DNA of 34,389 nucleotides from Scopulibacillus darangshiensis. GTDB taxonomy: Bacteria; Bacillota; Bacilli; Bacillales; Sporolactobacillaceae. The notes under the pieces are model-generated. The model ran no database searches and was not told where the DNA came from. It worked only from the letters and a program-made list of their open reading frames with translations. The stretch covers positions 1-34,389 of the forward strand of contig NZ_SLXK01000045.1 in assembly GCF_004341035.1 (NCBI RefSeq), given 5' to 3'. This document shows positions 7,006-14,938 of this stretch, piece by piece. The stretch's first letter is position 1. Every line of letters starts with the position of its first letter. A program made the translations under genes and the position numbers.

Positions 7006-8304
7006 ATGTTGGCCTTATTGGGGTTTTTAGCGATTATAGTGTTCCTTTATACGATTATGACCAAGAAGTTGTCTGTTATTGTTGCGTTAGTTATTATCCC
7101 TGTCATATTTGCTCTCATCGGCGGCTTTGGCGCGGAAATAGGCGACATGATGTTAAAGGGCATTATCAAGGTTGCGCCTACAGGCGTTCTGGTTATGTTT
7201 GCTGTCTTGTATTTCGGTTTAATGATTGATACCGGATTGTTTGATCCGCTCGTGTCACGAATGATCCGTCTGGTAAAAGGGGATCCATTAAAAATTGTTG
7301 TCGGCACAGCAATATTGACAATGATGGTAGCCTTGGACGGCGATGGCACCTCCACATTTATGATCACCATTTCAGCATTGCTTCCGTTGTATAAGAAACT
7401 TAAGATGAACCCTCTAGTCTTGTCGGGTGTCGTTGCATTAGGGGCAGGTGTAATGAATGTCATGCCTTGGGGCGGCCCGACAGCCAGAGCAATGAGCGTT
7501 CTTAAAGTTGATTCCTCTGTATTGTTTAATCCGGTGATTCCAGCTTTGTGTGCAGGAATATTATGGGTTATTATTGCGGCTTATCTCTTAGGAAAAAAAG
7601 AACGGCGTCGCTTGGGTGTGGTCACATTAAAGTACGAGTACAACCATCACGATGAACTTTCCGAAGACCAAGTTTCAGCAAGACGGCCGAAACTTTTCTG
7701 GTTCAATGTGATATTAACCATTGTTCTTATCGTTGCTCTCATTATGGTTTGGTTGCCTCTGCCTGTTCTGTTTGTGATTTCCTTTACGGTTGCATTGTTC
7801 GTAAACTATCCAAAAATAGAAGAACAGCATAAGCGGTTAACAGCATATGGCCACAATGTTGTGATGGTTACAGCAATGATTTTTGCAGCAGGCATTTTTA
7901 CTGGGATTTTGACCGGTACGGGAATGATTGATGCCATGGCTAAGGCACTGGTTACATTTATCCCGGACGCATTAGGCGGACATTTGCCTGTGCTTGTCGC
8001 GATAACAAGCATGCCTTTAAGTTTTGTTTTTACGCCTGATGCTTACTATTTTGGTGTCATGCCAGTTTTGAGTGAAGCAGCATCTGCTTTTGGCGTAGAG
8101 CCTGTTGCAGTGGGCAGGGCGGCGATACTCGGGCAGATGACGACTGGTTTTCCTTTAAGTCCATTAACAGCATCAACCTTTATTTTGGTGGGAATGGCGG
8201 GTGTTAACTTAGGTGATCATCAACGGTTCATTTTTAAATGGGCTTTTGCCACAACTATTGTAATGACGATTATCGCTGTCATAACAGGGGCTATACCAAT
8301 ATAA
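7006..8304 (+). CDS. CitMHS-family citrate/carboxylate transporter
   Basis: Polytopic membrane protein of 432 residues with about 12 hydrophobic segments. It resembles the CitM/CitH secondary transporters of Bacillus, which take up metal-citrate complexes with protons. Family-like stretches are LYFGLMIDTGLFDPL (about 70), VALDGDGTSTFMIT (about 105), MNVMPWGGPTARA (about 150) and, near the end, FTPDAYYFGVMPVL and GFPLSPLTASTF. It has a good GAAGGGGG site before the ATG. It is the first gene behind the sigma-54 promoter and is followed at once by the AtuA pair, so the cargo may be the substrate of AtuA-type chemistry rather than citrate itself. Confidence 0.88.
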   Translation: MLALLGFLAIIVFLYTIMTKKLSVIVALVIIPVIFALIGGFGAEIGDMMLKGIIKVAPTGVLVMFAVLYFGLMIDTGLFDPLVSRMIRLVKGDPLKIVVGTAILTMMVALDGDGTSTFMITISALLPLYKKLKMNPLVLSGVVALGAGVMNVMPWGGPTARAMSVLKVDSSVLFNPVIPALCAGILWVIIAAYLLGKKERRRLGVVTLKYEYNHHDELSEDQVSARRPKLFWFNVILTIVLIVALIMVWLPLPVLFVISFTVALFVNYPKIEEQHKRLTAYGHNVVMVTAMIFAAGIFTGILTGTGMIDAMAKALVTFIPDALGGHLPVLVAITSMPLSFVFTPDAYYFGVMPVLSEAASAFGVEPVAVGRAAILGQMTTGFPLSPLTASTFILVGMAGVNLGDHQRFIFKWAFATTIVMTIIAVITGAIPI

Positions 8305-8328
8305 ATTGCTTTGAATGGAGAGATAACC

Positions 8329-9663
8329 ATGGTAAGAACTAAGCCAGAAAAGACGTTAAGGATCGGATCAGGAGCGGGGTTTTCAGGTGATCGGTTAGAA
8401 CCTGCTGAAGTGCTCGTGCAGCATGCTAATTTAGATTATTTGGTTTTGGAGTGTCTTGCAGAACGAACAATAGCATTAGCGCAACAGCGGAAGTCACACA
8501 ATGGCAATGTTGGGTATGACCCGCTGCTAGAAAGAAGGATGCGCAGGCTTTTGCCGTTGCTTATAAAACATAACGTCCGTTTGATTACAAACATGGGGGC
8601 TGCCAATCCAATTGCGGGAGCGGAGAAAATTCTCTGCATAGCGAAAGAATTAAATCTCTCTTGCAAGGTAGCTGCTGTTACCGGAGATGAGTGTCTAGAT
8701 CAAATTGATCTTAATGCGGAAATTTGGGAAACGAATAAGACACTTGCTTCCTATGAACCTATCATTTCCGCCAATGCTTATCTTGGCATTGATGCCTTAT
8801 TACCTGCCCTTGAAACGGATGCAAATATTATCATCACGGGACGAGTGGCTGACCCCTCTCTTTTTCTAGCGCCACAAGTTCATCATTTTAACTGGTCGCG
8901 AGATGACTATACTAAATTAGGCCAAGGGATTGTTAATGGACACTTGCTTGAGTGTGCTGGTCAGATTAGCGGAGGATATTTTGCTGACCCTGATAAAAAG
9001 GATGTTCCAGATCTTGCTCATCTCGGTTTTCCTTACGCTGTGATTGATCCCGATGGCAGGGCGTTAATTACTAAAGTGGAAGGAACGGGAGGGCTGGTTG
9101 ACCTCAGGACAGTTAAAGAACAATTAATTTATGAGGTGCATAATCCTGCGGAATATTTTACACCAGATGCGATCGCGGACTTTTCGTCCGTACAAGTTCA
9201 TAAAGTCGGCAAAAATCAAGTTGAGGTGAGCGGCGGCAGCGGGACAACACGGCCTGATTTATTAAAAGTATCCGTTGGCTATCATGCCGGCTTTATAGGC
9301 GAAGGGGAAATTTCCTATGCGGGAACCAATGCGGCTGAACGTGCGAAACTCTCGGGCAAAATTTTAAAAGAGAGATTATCAGGATCGGTATCGGATTTGC
9401 GCATTGATCTCATTGGGATCTCTTCTGTTCACCGGACACAATTTGAGAGGATAGACCCCTATGAAGTAAGAGTCCGTGCAGCGGGACATTCTGATTCTGA
9501 GGAACTTGCCATGCTGATTGGTGAGGAAGTGGAAGCTTTATACACAAACGGTCCGGCAGGCGGCGGGGGTGCCAGGAAAAAAGTCAGTGAATCGATTGGT
9601 GTCGTTTCCACCTTTATACCGAGAGATAAGGTGCAGACACAAGTCTATTTAAAGGGAGTGTAA
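8329..9663 (+). CDS. AtuA-family protein (acyclic terpene utilisation AtuA / DUF1446)
   Basis: A 444-residue cytosolic protein of the AtuA (PF07287) family. Typical parts are RIGSGAGFSGDRLEPA at the N-terminus, DYLVLECLAERT, NMGAANP, IITGRVADPSLFLAP and the glycine-rich VSGGSGTTRPD. In the acyclic-terpene cluster of pseudomonads the family member is required for growth, but its reaction has not been firmly assigned. The ATG at 8329, behind GGAGAG, is chosen over an in-frame TTG at 8311. The protein lacks the C-terminal domain found in long (about 600-residue) AtuA proteins, and the next gene supplies it. The neighbouring carboxylate transporter suggests a role in breakdown of a branched or hydroxylated carboxylic acid. 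Confidence 0.88.
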   Translation: MVRTKPEKTLRIGSGAGFSGDRLEPAEVLVQHANLDYLVLECLAERTIALAQQRKSHNGNVGYDPLLERRMRRLLPLLIKHNVRLITNMGAANPIAGAEKILCIAKELNLSCKVAAVTGDECLDQIDLNAEIWETNKTLASYEPIISANAYLGIDALLPALETDANIIITGRVADPSLFLAPQVHHFNWSRDDYTKLGQGIVNGHLLECAGQISGGYFADPDKKDVPDLAHLGFPYAVIDPDGRALITKVEGTGGLVDLRTVKEQLIYEVHNPAEYFTPDAIADFSSVQVHKVGKNQVEVSGGSGTTRPDLLKVSVGYHAGFIGEGEISYAGTNAAERAKLSGKILKERLSGSVSDLRIDLIGISSVHRTQFERIDPYEVRVRAAGHSDSEELAMLIGEEVEALYTNGPAGGGGARKKVSESIGVVSTFIPRDKVQTQVYLKGV

Positions 9664-9666
9664 AAG

Positions 9667-9966
9667 ATGAAGTTATATGATATTGCTCACAGCAGGGCAG
9701 GGGATAAAGGTGATATATTGAATCTTTCTCTCATTCCCTATAATGAAGAAGATTATGAGATGCTTTGCCAAAAGGTCACGGCGGAATCAGTAAAAGAACA
9801 CATGCGGGATATTATTCAAGGGAGGGTTATCCGTTATGAACTGGCAAACATAAAGGCGCTCAACTTCGTTTGCTACAAAAGCCTTTTGGGAGGTGTCACC
9901 ACCTCATTGGCTATGGACACCCATGGAAAAAGTTTAAGCAGTGCATTGTTGGAAATGGAGATTTAG
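9667..9966 (+). CDS. small AtuA-related protein (C-terminal domain of long AtuA proteins)
   Basis: A 99-residue protein starting MKLYDIAHSRAGDKGDILNL. The HSRAGDKGD motif is the signature of the domain fused to the C-terminus of long AtuA proteins and encoded separately in many Firmicutes. It begins 3 bases after the AtuA stop, with its ribosome site (GGGAG) inside the AtuA gene, so the two are translationally coupled and probably form a complex. No catalytic role can be assigned. It is the last gene of the sigma-54 operon; only a weak hairpin (GACC...GGTC near 9970) follows. Confidence 0.85.
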   Translation: MKLYDIAHSRAGDKGDILNLSLIPYNEEDYEMLCQKVTAESVKEHMRDIIQGRVIRYELANIKALNFVCYKSLLGGVTTSLAMDTHGKSLSSALLEMEI

Positions 9967-10041
9967 CAATGACCAGACTGCGGTCTTAGGGGCCCATTAA
10001 TAAGCTAAATTAAAATAATGATTTATTCAAAGCACAAATCC

Positions 10042-10071
10042 TTGTCAGTGGTGCTAGCGTTAATGTAATCT
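10042..10071 (+). promoter_or_regulatory. candidate sigma-A promoter of the VOC gene
   Basis: TTGTCA, 18 bases, TAATCT, ending 40 bases before the start codon. Moderate match only. Confidence 0.35.
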
Positions 10072-10110
10072 AATGGGTGAAAGTACCTTAATTGAAGGAA
10101 GGGTGAAAGA

Positions 10111-10467
10111 ATGAAAGTTCAACACCTTAATTTAACTGTGACGGATGTCCCGGCGGCTCAGAAGTTTTTAGAAACCTATTTTGGTCTAAAATGCCGGGGC
10201 AACCGGGGAGACGGCTTTGCGGTAATGAATGATGAAGATGATTTTATTTTGACATTAATGAAAGGGCGCGAAGTTAGCTACCCGAAAACGTTCCATGTTG
10301 GCTTCCCTCAGGAAAATCAAGAGCAGGTGGATAAGATCAATCAACAGATGAAAGAGGATGGATTGGATGTTAACCCGCCAGTTCATGCCCATGGCTATAC
10401 TTTCTATGTCAAGGCCCCTGGAGGATTTACTGTCGAAGTGCTTTGTCCGTCAAGTAAGATGAACTAA
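10111..10467 (+). CDS. VOC-superfamily (glyoxalase/bleomycin-resistance-like) protein
   Basis: A single-module vicinal-oxygen-chelate protein of 118 residues, the usual size for homodimeric members. The start MKVQHLNLTVTDVPAAQKFLETYFGL is the classic VOC N-terminus, and the last strand AHGYTFYVKAPGGFTVEVLCP carries the C-terminal Glu metal ligand of the fold. The N-terminal His (HLNLTV) is a probable ligand too. Members include lyases, dioxygenases and antibiotic-binding proteins, and the substrate cannot be told here. It has its own candidate promoter and an AAGGAAGGG site, and ends at a strong bidirectional terminator. Confidence 0.85.
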   Translation: MKVQHLNLTVTDVPAAQKFLETYFGLKCRGNRGDGFAVMNDEDDFILTLMKGREVSYPKTFHVGFPQENQEQVDKINQQMKEDGLDVNPPVHAHGYTFYVKAPGGFTVEVLCPSSKMN

Positions 10468-10497
10468 TTACCCCGCTTTTCCCGATAAATAAAAATA

Positions 10498-10534
10498 TGA
10501 GCATGTTTTAATCCATTTTTTTAAAACATGCTCA
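10498..10534. terminator. bidirectional intrinsic terminator
   Basis: A perfect 14-bp stem (TGAGCATGTTTTAA / TTAAAACATGCTCA) with a 9-base T-rich loop, between the convergent VOC and GntR genes. T-rich sequence follows on the plus side and an A-run precedes it. Confidence 0.85.
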
Positions 10535-10566
10535 ATTCTTTTGCTCCATACGATCATCTCTTATCA

Positions 10567-11244
10567 TCATTCCTCTTTAACCCCAAACTCATATTCAGGC
10601 ATGTTCAGTTTTCCATAAGTCGTTTGATTATGCCGGATTAGAACATTCTCAAGCTTGCCGATCTCTTTTTGTTTGATTAGATCCAGAATTTTTTGGTGTT
10701 CTCCGGGGCTGGACGCCGGCCGATCCCAATTTCCGAAAAGCCTGTCATAGAAAATAATATAGATATTCGTTGTATTTATCAGTTTTTCTATAAATTGAAT
10801 AAGGAACTGATTTTGTGACTTATTGGCAATACAGAGGTGAAAGGCTTTATTTGCTGACAGATAGCCTTCGATATCCTGATCAGCTAAAGCCTTTTTTTCT
10901 TTCTCAATCATCCCTTCAAATTCATCAATGTCACTCCCAGTTATATGGGCTATTGCCAGACTTGCAGCTTTACTCTCCAAAAACCCCCTAGCATCATAAG
11001 CCTGTTTTATTTCATCTATCGAAGGATTCACAACGAACGTTCCGCGATTTGGAATCATTTCAACCAGGCCATCTAATGCTAACTGCTGATAGGCTTGACG
11101 AATAGGAGTGCGGCTAATCTTTAATTGCTTGGCAATAACTTCTTCAATAAGTTGATTTCCAGGGGCAATCCGGCGATTAAGGATCGCCTTTTTTACATTT
11201 TCGTAGACTCTTTGCTTAAGAGATTTTTGTTTTTGTGATGACAA
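10567..11244 (-). CDS. GntR-family regulator, FadR/FCD subfamily
   Basis: A 225-residue repressor or activator. The N-terminal winged helix (about 8-75) has RRIAPGNQLIEEVIAKQLKI, SRTPIRQAYQQLALDGLVE and PNRGTFV, standard for GntR. An all-helical FCD effector domain fills the rest (about 80-215), with the FHLCIA metal/ligand-site histidine. The start is TTG at 11244, with GGGAGG 8 bases upstream. It is divergent from the amino-acid ABC/dehydrogenase operon, and two dyads of the type TTGTANTACAA lie between them. It probably controls that operon and itself in response to the transported amino acid or a product. Confidence 0.9.
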   Translation of the reverse strand: MSSQKQKSLKQRVYENVKKAILNRRIAPGNQLIEEVIAKQLKISRTPIRQAYQQLALDGLVEMIPNRGTFVVNPSIDEIKQAYDARGFLESKAASLAIAHITGSDIDEFEGMIEKEKKALADQDIEGYLSANKAFHLCIANKSQNQFLIQFIEKLINTTNIYIIFYDRLFGNWDRPASSPGEHQKILDLIKQKEIGKLENVLIRHNQTTYGKLNMPEYEFGVKEE

Positions 11245-11333
11245 GGTGACCGCCTCCCTTAAAAAAGTGGTTATATATGTTATTTACTTATTGTTTATAA
11301 AATTATGAATAAAATTGCATGTCATTCATAGAA

Positions 11334-11357
11334 TTGTACTACAAAATTGTTCTACAA
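11334..11357. promoter_or_regulatory. tandem GntR-type operators in the divergent intergenic region
   Basis: TTGTACTACAA (11334-11344, perfect 5-1-5 dyad) and TTGTTCTACAA (11347-11357, one arm with a mismatch), centres 13 bases apart. They lie 40-63 bases before the binding-protein start. FCD-type GntR proteins bind dyads of this form, and the divergent regulator gene makes it the likely ligand. Confidence 0.6.
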
Positions 11358-11396
11358 TCTTCAAGGCAGAAAAAAAGATCATGGGGGTGTTTATGG

Positions 11397-12203
11397 ATGA
11401 AACGGGTCGTTGTGTTACTCTTTGCAGCACTTTTGCTTCTCGTTGGGGTGACGGCTTGCGGAAGCAAGAACACAGAATCAGGGGATAAAAGCGAAAAAAG
11501 CGGTTTGAGCCAGGTGAAGGATTCAGGTGTCTTGCGTGTCGGGTTCGAAGGGACATATCCTCCGTTTAATTTTTTGAATGATAAAAAGAAATATGACGGA
11601 TTTGATGTTGATATCTCAAACGAAATTGCACGCCGGTTAGGCGTTAAGACGAAGTTTGTTGCAACGAAATGGGATGGCTTGATCGGCGGACTGAAGGCAA
11701 ATAAGTTCGATATTATCATTGCGCAAATGACCATTACGGATGAGCGAAAGAAAAGTGTTGATTTCACTGATCCTTACGTTGTGACCGGGTCTGTTTTGGT
11801 TACAAGAAAGGATACAAGTGGTCTGACCAAACTAGAGGATATTAAAGGGAAAAAGGTCGGGGTCGGTGCGGGGACCACTTTTGAAAAAGTGGCAAGAAGT
11901 GTAGACGGAGCGGATGTTCATACCTATAAAACGGTGAATGATTACATTCAAGATCTTATGAATGGCCGATTAGACGTGATCATCAATGACAAATTGCTGA
12001 TGAGCTATAACATTCAAAAAAAGCACCTGCCTATTAAAATCAGCAGTGATGTTGTGAATAAAGATACGATCGGAATGGCTGTCAAAAAAGGGCATCCCAA
12101 ATTTGTAAAGGCGTTAAATAAAGCACTGTCTGATATGAAAAGGGATGGCACATATAACAAGATCTATAAAAAATGGTTTGGCACTGAACCATTAAGCAAA
12201 TAG
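11397..12203 (+). CDS. amino-acid ABC transporter substrate-binding lipoprotein
   Basis: Extracellular solute-binding protein, family 3, 268 residues. It has a lipoprotein signal (MKRVVVLLFAALLLLVGVTAC) with lipobox VTAC, so it is anchored in the membrane by the cysteine. The mature part begins GVLRVGFEGTYPPFNF, and further typical stretches are GFDVDISNEIARRLG, AQMTITDERKKSVDFTDPY and DGTYNKIYKKWFG. The ATG at 11397 (GGGGGTG site) is chosen; an in-frame upstream ATG at 11319 would bury the signal peptide. It is the first gene of the operon. Ligand class is polar or basic amino acids by family, and the adjacent lysine-dehydrogenase-like gene suggests a basic amino acid. Confidence 0.92.
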   Translation: MKRVVVLLFAALLLLVGVTACGSKNTESGDKSEKSGLSQVKDSGVLRVGFEGTYPPFNFLNDKKKYDGFDVDISNEIARRLGVKTKFVATKWDGLIGGLKANKFDIIIAQMTITDERKKSVDFTDPYVVTGSVLVTRKDTSGLTKLEDIKGKKVGVGAGTTFEKVARSVDGADVHTYKTVNDYIQDLMNGRLDVIINDKLLMSYNIQKKHLPIKISSDVVNKDTIGMAVKKGHPKFVKALNKALSDMKRDGTYNKIYKKWFGTEPLSK

Positions 12204-12248
12204 CCTAGCCGCTGATGTCTTAACGAAAAATATAGGGAGGGTAACACT

Positions 12249-13409
12249 ATGGATGCCGTTGTATTGGGTACAGGAATGATCGGAACGACAGTTGTTCGTG
12301 AGCTTGCATCATGTGCGAATATTAGTAAGGTAACGGCCGTTGATGCTGTTCAGAACAGTGTTAAACATTGCGTTGAAGCTGCTGACAATGCCAAAGTTAA
12401 AGGACGCGTTGCGGCTCTTGAAAATGTAGAAGCTATTTCAGAAATATTGAAAGAGGCTGATGTTGCTGTTGCCTGTTTGCCGCACTCATTAAGCTTAATG
12501 ACCATTAAAGCGGCGGTCTCCGCGAAATGCCATTTAGTTGATTTGGTAGGTTCCGATTATCACACTAAGATGGCGTTGGATGAAGCGGCGAAAGAAGCAG
12601 GGGTTGTCATTGTTCCCGGTAGCGGGGTGGCACCGGGGATCACTAACTTTTTGGCCGCTCAAGGCATTGACCTATTGGATGAGGCTGACGAGGCGGTGAT
12701 GATATGCGGAGGGATTCCGAGAAACCCGTTACCTCCGCTATGGTATCAGGTTGTTTTTCGGTTAGAAAGTGTGATGGGGTTATACAGCAGACCGGCTTTA
12801 GCCGTTGAGAAAGGTGAGCTTGTGACACTTCCTGCATTATCCGGATTAGAAAGCGTCCGTTTCCCTGACCCTGTGGGAGATTGTGAGGCTGTCATAACGG
12901 ATGCGCATAGTGCTGCTTATACGCTTAAGGATAAGGTAAACAGACTGTACGAAAAAACGGTCAGGTATAAGGGGCATTGGGAGAAGATGGGGGTGTTGGC
13001 TGAATTGGGTTTCCTAGATGACACGCCAATTGACGTAGACGGGATATCGATAAGTCCAAGGAAATTTTCGACAGCAGTATTAGAACCGCAAATGAAAGGG
13101 CAGTCAGGCGAAGATATTACTGTCTTGCGTGTGGTAACCAAAGGTAAAAAAAATGGGGAGCAGACATGGTTCAAGTGGGAAATGGTTGATTTCTTTGATC
13201 ATGAACGGGGGATTACATCAATGGCCAAAACAACAGCGATGCCGGCGATGGTGATGGCCCAGTGGATTGCGGCAGGAAAGGTTACAGAACGCGGTGTCAT
13301 TCCGATTGAAAAGATTATTATTGGTGATCACTTCAAGCCGTTTCTCAGTGCATTGCGTGCGCGGGGCATCGATATTACCTTTGAATCAAACAGGGGCGCG
13401 GCGCTATGA
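12249..13409 (+). CDS. saccharopine dehydrogenase-family oxidoreductase, lysine 6-dehydrogenase-like
   Basis: A 386-residue NAD(P)-dependent amino-acid dehydrogenase. The Rossmann start MDAVVLGTGMIGTTVVRELA is followed by GSGVAPGITNFLA, ICGGIPRNPLPPLWYQ, KTVRYKGHWEKM and the C-terminal ITSMAKTTAMPAM and RGVIPIEKII. This layout and length resemble Geobacillus L-lysine 6-dehydrogenase, which oxidises the epsilon-amino group of lysine to give a semialdehyde that cyclises. Related family members act on other amino acids, so lysine is an inference. It sits between the binding protein and the permease and overlaps the permease start by ATGA, so uptake and oxidation are coupled. Confidence 0.8.
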   Translation: MDAVVLGTGMIGTTVVRELASCANISKVTAVDAVQNSVKHCVEAADNAKVKGRVAALENVEAISEILKEADVAVACLPHSLSLMTIKAAVSAKCHLVDLVGSDYHTKMALDEAAKEAGVVIVPGSGVAPGITNFLAAQGIDLLDEADEAVMICGGIPRNPLPPLWYQVVFRLESVMGLYSRPALAVEKGELVTLPALSGLESVRFPDPVGDCEAVITDAHSAAYTLKDKVNRLYEKTVRYKGHWEKMGVLAELGFLDDTPIDVDGISISPRKFSTAVLEPQMKGQSGEDITVLRVVTKGKKNGEQTWFKWEMVDFFDHERGITSMAKTTAMPAMVMAQWIAAGKVTERGVIPIEKIIIGDHFKPFLSALRARGIDITFESNRGAAL

Positions 13410-14062
13410 CATTCTCCTTAATAACAGAATCGTTGCCTGCACTGCTGAACGCCACTTTAATGACGATTCTACTCGCCGTCATTTCTGTTGTAATCGCACT
13501 TATTATCGGCTTTTTTACCGCGCTGGCCCGCATTTCAAAAAATAAATTGCTAAAAGGAATAGCGTCAGTCTATATTTCTATTTTTCGCGGAACGCCTTTA
13601 TTAGTGCAAATCTTTGTGATTTATTATGGGCTGCCCCAAATAAACATTGAGATCAGCCCGATCCCCTCCGGCATTATTGCTTTGAGCTTAAATGCCGGAG
13701 CCTACCTTTCAGAATCTTTCCGGGCGGCTATATTATCGGTTGACAAAGGCCAATTGGAAGCGGCCGAATCGCTTGGCATGACATATGGTCAAGCATTGCG
13801 GCGAATCATCCTGCCGCAAAGCATTCGAATCGCGATCCCGACGATGTCTAATACTTATATTACCTTAATTAAGGATACATCTCTTGTATCGGTTATTACA
13901 GTGACAGAACTATTGCAAATGTCTTCACTAATCATTGCTAAAACATTTGAACCGTTAACAATATATTTGGTCGCTGCAGCTATTTATTGGGTGGTGATCA
14001 CCGGTTTTACTTTATTGCTGGACTGGCTTGAGAAACGATCATCAAGGCACATTATGCAATAA
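13406..14062 (+). CDS. amino-acid ABC transporter permease
   Basis: Membrane permease of the HisM/GlnP type, 218 residues, with about five transmembrane segments. The EAA loop motif for ATPase docking is clear (EAAESLGMTYGQALRRIILPQ, about 130-150), and FRGTPLLVQIF near residue 55 is the usual family stretch. The start overlaps the dehydrogenase stop by four bases. With a single permease gene in the operon it probably works as a homodimer. Confidence 0.93.
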   Translation: MTFSLITESLPALLNATLMTILLAVISVVIALIIGFFTALARISKNKLLKGIASVYISIFRGTPLLVQIFVIYYGLPQINIEISPIPSGIIALSLNAGAYLSESFRAAILSVDKGQLEAAESLGMTYGQALRRIILPQSIRIAIPTMSNTYITLIKDTSLVSVITVTELLQMSSLIIAKTFEPLTIYLVAAAIYWVVITGFTLLLDWLEKRSSRHIMQ

Positions 14063-14077
14063 TTGGGGGAAGAGAAT

Positions 14078-14833
14078 ATGAAGGTCATAAATTTAGAGAA
14101 TATCACAAAGAGCTTTGCTGACAATCATGTGTTGAAAGGGATTAATCTTGCAGTAGATAAGAGTGAAGTCGTCGTCGTAATGGGGCCGAGCGGCTCGGGG
14201 AAATCGACGTTGCTGCGTTGTATCACGTCGCTCGAGGCCCCGAATGATGGGATTGTTACAGTGGGGGATTATAAGGTAGAAGCAGGCGGAGAAAATGAAC
14301 GAGAGCGAAAAGCAACGATTAGAAAGCTCCGGCAAAACACCGGGTTTGTCTTCCAGCAGTTTAATTTATTTCCTCATAAAACGGCGGTTGAAAATGTGAT
14401 GGAAGGCCCTGTTGTTATAAAAAAAATGTCACGTGAAAAAGCAAGGCGTTTAGCGGAAAATCTTCTTGAGAAAGTTGGTTTGGCTGACAAATGTCATCAT
14501 TACCCTGCACAGCTTTCAGGCGGCCAGCAGCAGCGAGTCGCGATTGCCAGAGCCCTTTCAATGGAACCCATGGTGATGCTTTATGATGAGCCGACATCAG
14601 CACTGGATCCCGAACTTGTGAGGGAAGTTCTCCTTGTCATGAAGGATTTGGCTAAGGAAGGCATGACAATGGTCGTTGTGACACATGAGATGGGATTTGC
14701 TCGGGATGTGGCGGACCGAGTGATATTCATGGATCGCGGTGTCATTGTGGAACAAGGCACAACAGATGCCGTTTTTAATCATCCAAAAGAGGAAAGAACA
14801 AAGCAATTTCTGCAAGACGTGAAAAATGCTTGA
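14078..14833 (+). CDS. amino-acid ABC transporter ATP-binding protein (GlnQ type)
   Basis: ATPase of 251 residues: Walker [10 protein letters not shown] (36-44), Q-loop [11 protein letters not shown], signature LSGGQQQR, Walker [15 protein letters not shown], and the switch histidine in [10 protein letters not shown]. The ATG at 14078 behind GGGGGAAGAG is preferred to an in-frame TTG at 14063. It is the last gene of the operon and completes the importer. An intrinsic terminator lies 24 bases downstream. Confidence 0.95.
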   Translation: MKVINLENITKSFADNHVLKGINLAVDKSEVVVVMGPSGSGKSTLLRCITSLEAPNDGIVTVGDYKVEAGGENERERKATIRKLRQNTGFVFQQFNLFPHKTAVENVMEGPVVIKKMSREKARRLAENLLEKVGLADKCHHYPAQLSGGQQQRVAIARALSMEPMVMLYDEPTSALDPELVREVLLVMKDLAKEGMTMVVVTHEMGFARDVADRVIFMDRGVIVEQGTTDAVFNHPKEERTKQFLQDVKNA

Positions 14834-14857
14834 CCGGATTAGGATATTGATTTTAGA

Positions 14858-14884
14858 CTCTTTCCAATGAGGGAAGGGTTTTTT
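14858..14884 (+). terminator. intrinsic terminator of the amino-acid ABC operon
   Basis: Stem CTCTTTCC / GGGAAGGG (8 pairs, including three G-U), 5-base loop, then TTTTTT. Confidence 0.7.
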
Positions 14885-14938
14885 GATTGAAAACAGAATA
14901 GATAATATGATGTGCGTTTTAGAAAGGATGATAAAGTT

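Noticed and set aside
9969-9987. GACC ... GGTC hairpin after the AtuA-related gene
   Set aside because: Stem too short and no T-run, so not called as a terminator.
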